6,221 nucleotides of DNA from an uncultured Dysosmobacter sp. (lineage in GTDB: Bacteria; Bacillota; Clostridia; Oscillospirales; Oscillospiraceae), in NCBI GenBank assembly GCA_934597465.1, contig CAKTSC010000091.1, forward strand, positions 1-6,221. Reading direction: 5' to 3'. The translations under genes were made by a program, and so were the position numbers. The notes beneath the pieces were generated by a model that had not been told where the DNA came from, made no database searches, and saw only the letters and a list, made by a program, of their open reading frames with translations. This document shows positions 5,919 through 6,221 of the stretch, in pieces; within the stretch, counting starts at the first letter, position 1, and each line of letters starts with the position of its first letter.

Positions 5919-5944
5919 GTAGGGGCGGGGCTCCGCCCCCGCCC
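5919..5944 (+). repeat. GTAGGG hairpin repeat, copy 3
   Basis: GTAG followed by GGGCGGGG (5923-5930) pairing with CCCCGCCC (5937-5944), an 8-bp stem with a 6-base loop. Same core and orientation as copy 1, with a different but complementary stem. Confidence 0.6.
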
Positions 5945-5979
5945 GTTCCCCCGGATCTGCATGGCACTTCCGTCAACCC

Positions 5980-6006
5980 CGTAGGGGCGGCCCTATGTGG
6001 CCGCCC
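5980..6006 (+). repeat. GTAGGG hairpin repeat, copy 4
   Basis: CGTAG followed by GGGCGGCC (5985-5992) pairing with GGCCGCCC (5999-6006), an 8-bp stem with the loop CTATGT. It is preceded by TGGCACTT (5962-5969); the same 8 bases also occur at 5563-5570, just after copy 1. Confidence 0.65.
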
Positions 6007-6046
6007 AGACGCGCCCGCACAAGCCAAAACGCCATCAAAAAGAACG

Positions 6047-6079
6047 GATCGCCACGTCGCTGCGCTCCTCGCAATGACA
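6047..6079 (-). repeat. Widespread GTCATTGCGAGG-type intergenic repeat
   Basis: Read on the minus strand it begins TGTCATTGCGAGGAGCGCAG and ends CGACGTGGCGATC. From memory this is a very common short intergenic repeat seen in many unrelated bacteria, often mistranslated in gene predictions as peptides resembling IARSAATWRS. It carries no gene. Its role is not known to me. Confidence 0.6.
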
Positions 6080-6088
6080 AAGCTTAAA

Positions 6089-6107
6089 AGGATAGAAGCG
6101 TTATCCT
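6089..6107. repeat. Small hairpin AGGATA/TATCCT
   Basis: AGGATA (6089-6094) and TATCCT (6102-6107) form a 6-bp stem with a 7-base loop, 10 bases after the preceding repeat. No T-run follows on either strand. Confidence 0.35.
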
Positions 6108-6126
6108 CCCCGTTCCCACCCCGCCA

Positions 6127-6148
6127 GCGCCAGCGAAGCGAGTGGCGC
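6127..6148. repeat. Hairpin GCGCCA/TGGCGC with a GCGAAGCGAG loop
   Basis: GCGCCA (6127-6132) and TGGCGC (6143-6148) enclose GCGAAGCGAG. The loop and right arm (GCGAGTGGC) resemble the stretch at 5651-5659 in the composite element, suggesting a decayed relative. Confidence 0.4.
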
Positions 6149-6221
6149 GGAAAGAGAAGCAGAGACCATAACAAGTTTCGCCCCGTTGGTTGCTGGGATT
6201 CCCATTCCATGCCCCGTGCGC

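Larger units (their letters stand above)
5511..6221. other. Gene-free region packed with small hairpin repeats
   Basis: These 711 bases hold no open frame with a ribosome binding site or protein-like composition. Instead there are at least eight inverted repeats, several built on the same core, listed separately. No clear terminator with a T-run follows crt. The region looks like a landing site for short interspersed repeats. The last 70 bases (6150-6221) show nothing recognisable. Confidence 0.7.

Noticed and set aside
5722..6210. 162-codon minus-strand open frame in the right-hand region
   Set aside because: It is a translation of intergenic hairpin repeats, including the familiar IARSAATWRS false peptide.
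5511..6221. Possible CRISPR array among the right-hand repeats
   Set aside because: Repeat units are irregular in length and spacing, stems differ between copies, and there are no constant repeats with uniform spacers or cas genes.

Overview
The window looks like chromosome from a high-GC member of the Firmicutes, class Clostridia, probably Oscillospiraceae-like. The evidence is a strong preference for G or C at third codon positions, AGGAGG-type ribosome binding sites, a crotonase of the butyrate-pathway (Crt) type, and an intergenic region full of small GC-rich hairpin repeats of a kind I associate with gut Clostridia. The genus cannot be fixed from this sequence.

Layout. Positions 1-588 hold no convincing gene. 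Bases 121-300 are AT-rich (about 38% GC by hand count) and carry nested inverted repeats and a possible leftward promoter. Two hairpins with T-runs follow (389-409 and 546-587). A leftward operon occupies 2982 down to 589: an AI-2E-family (PerM-type) membrane transporter, then, after 15 bases, a membrane-anchored putative zinc metalloprotease of the DUF3810 type. A 203-base divergent region (2983-3185) separates it from a rightward operon at 3186-5510: a diacylglycerol-kinase-type lipid kinase, a Nudix hydrolase of the CoA diphosphatase type overlapping it by 4 bases, and a Crt-type enoyl-CoA hydratase. Positions 5511-6221 contain no gene and are a mosaic of hairpin repeats.

How the parts fit. 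The divergent region has two good sigma-A-type promoters that appear to use the same palindromic hexamer, TTGCAA at 3057-3062, as their -35 box, with exactly 17 bases to a -10 box on either side. If real, only one polymerase could occupy the region at a time. The rightward operon joins phospholipid phosphorylation, CoA turnover and acyl-CoA metabolism. The leftward operon is membrane or envelope related. No CRISPR array, tRNA, rRNA, intact insertion sequence or defence system was found. The genes are ordinary; the unusual material is in the non-coding parts.
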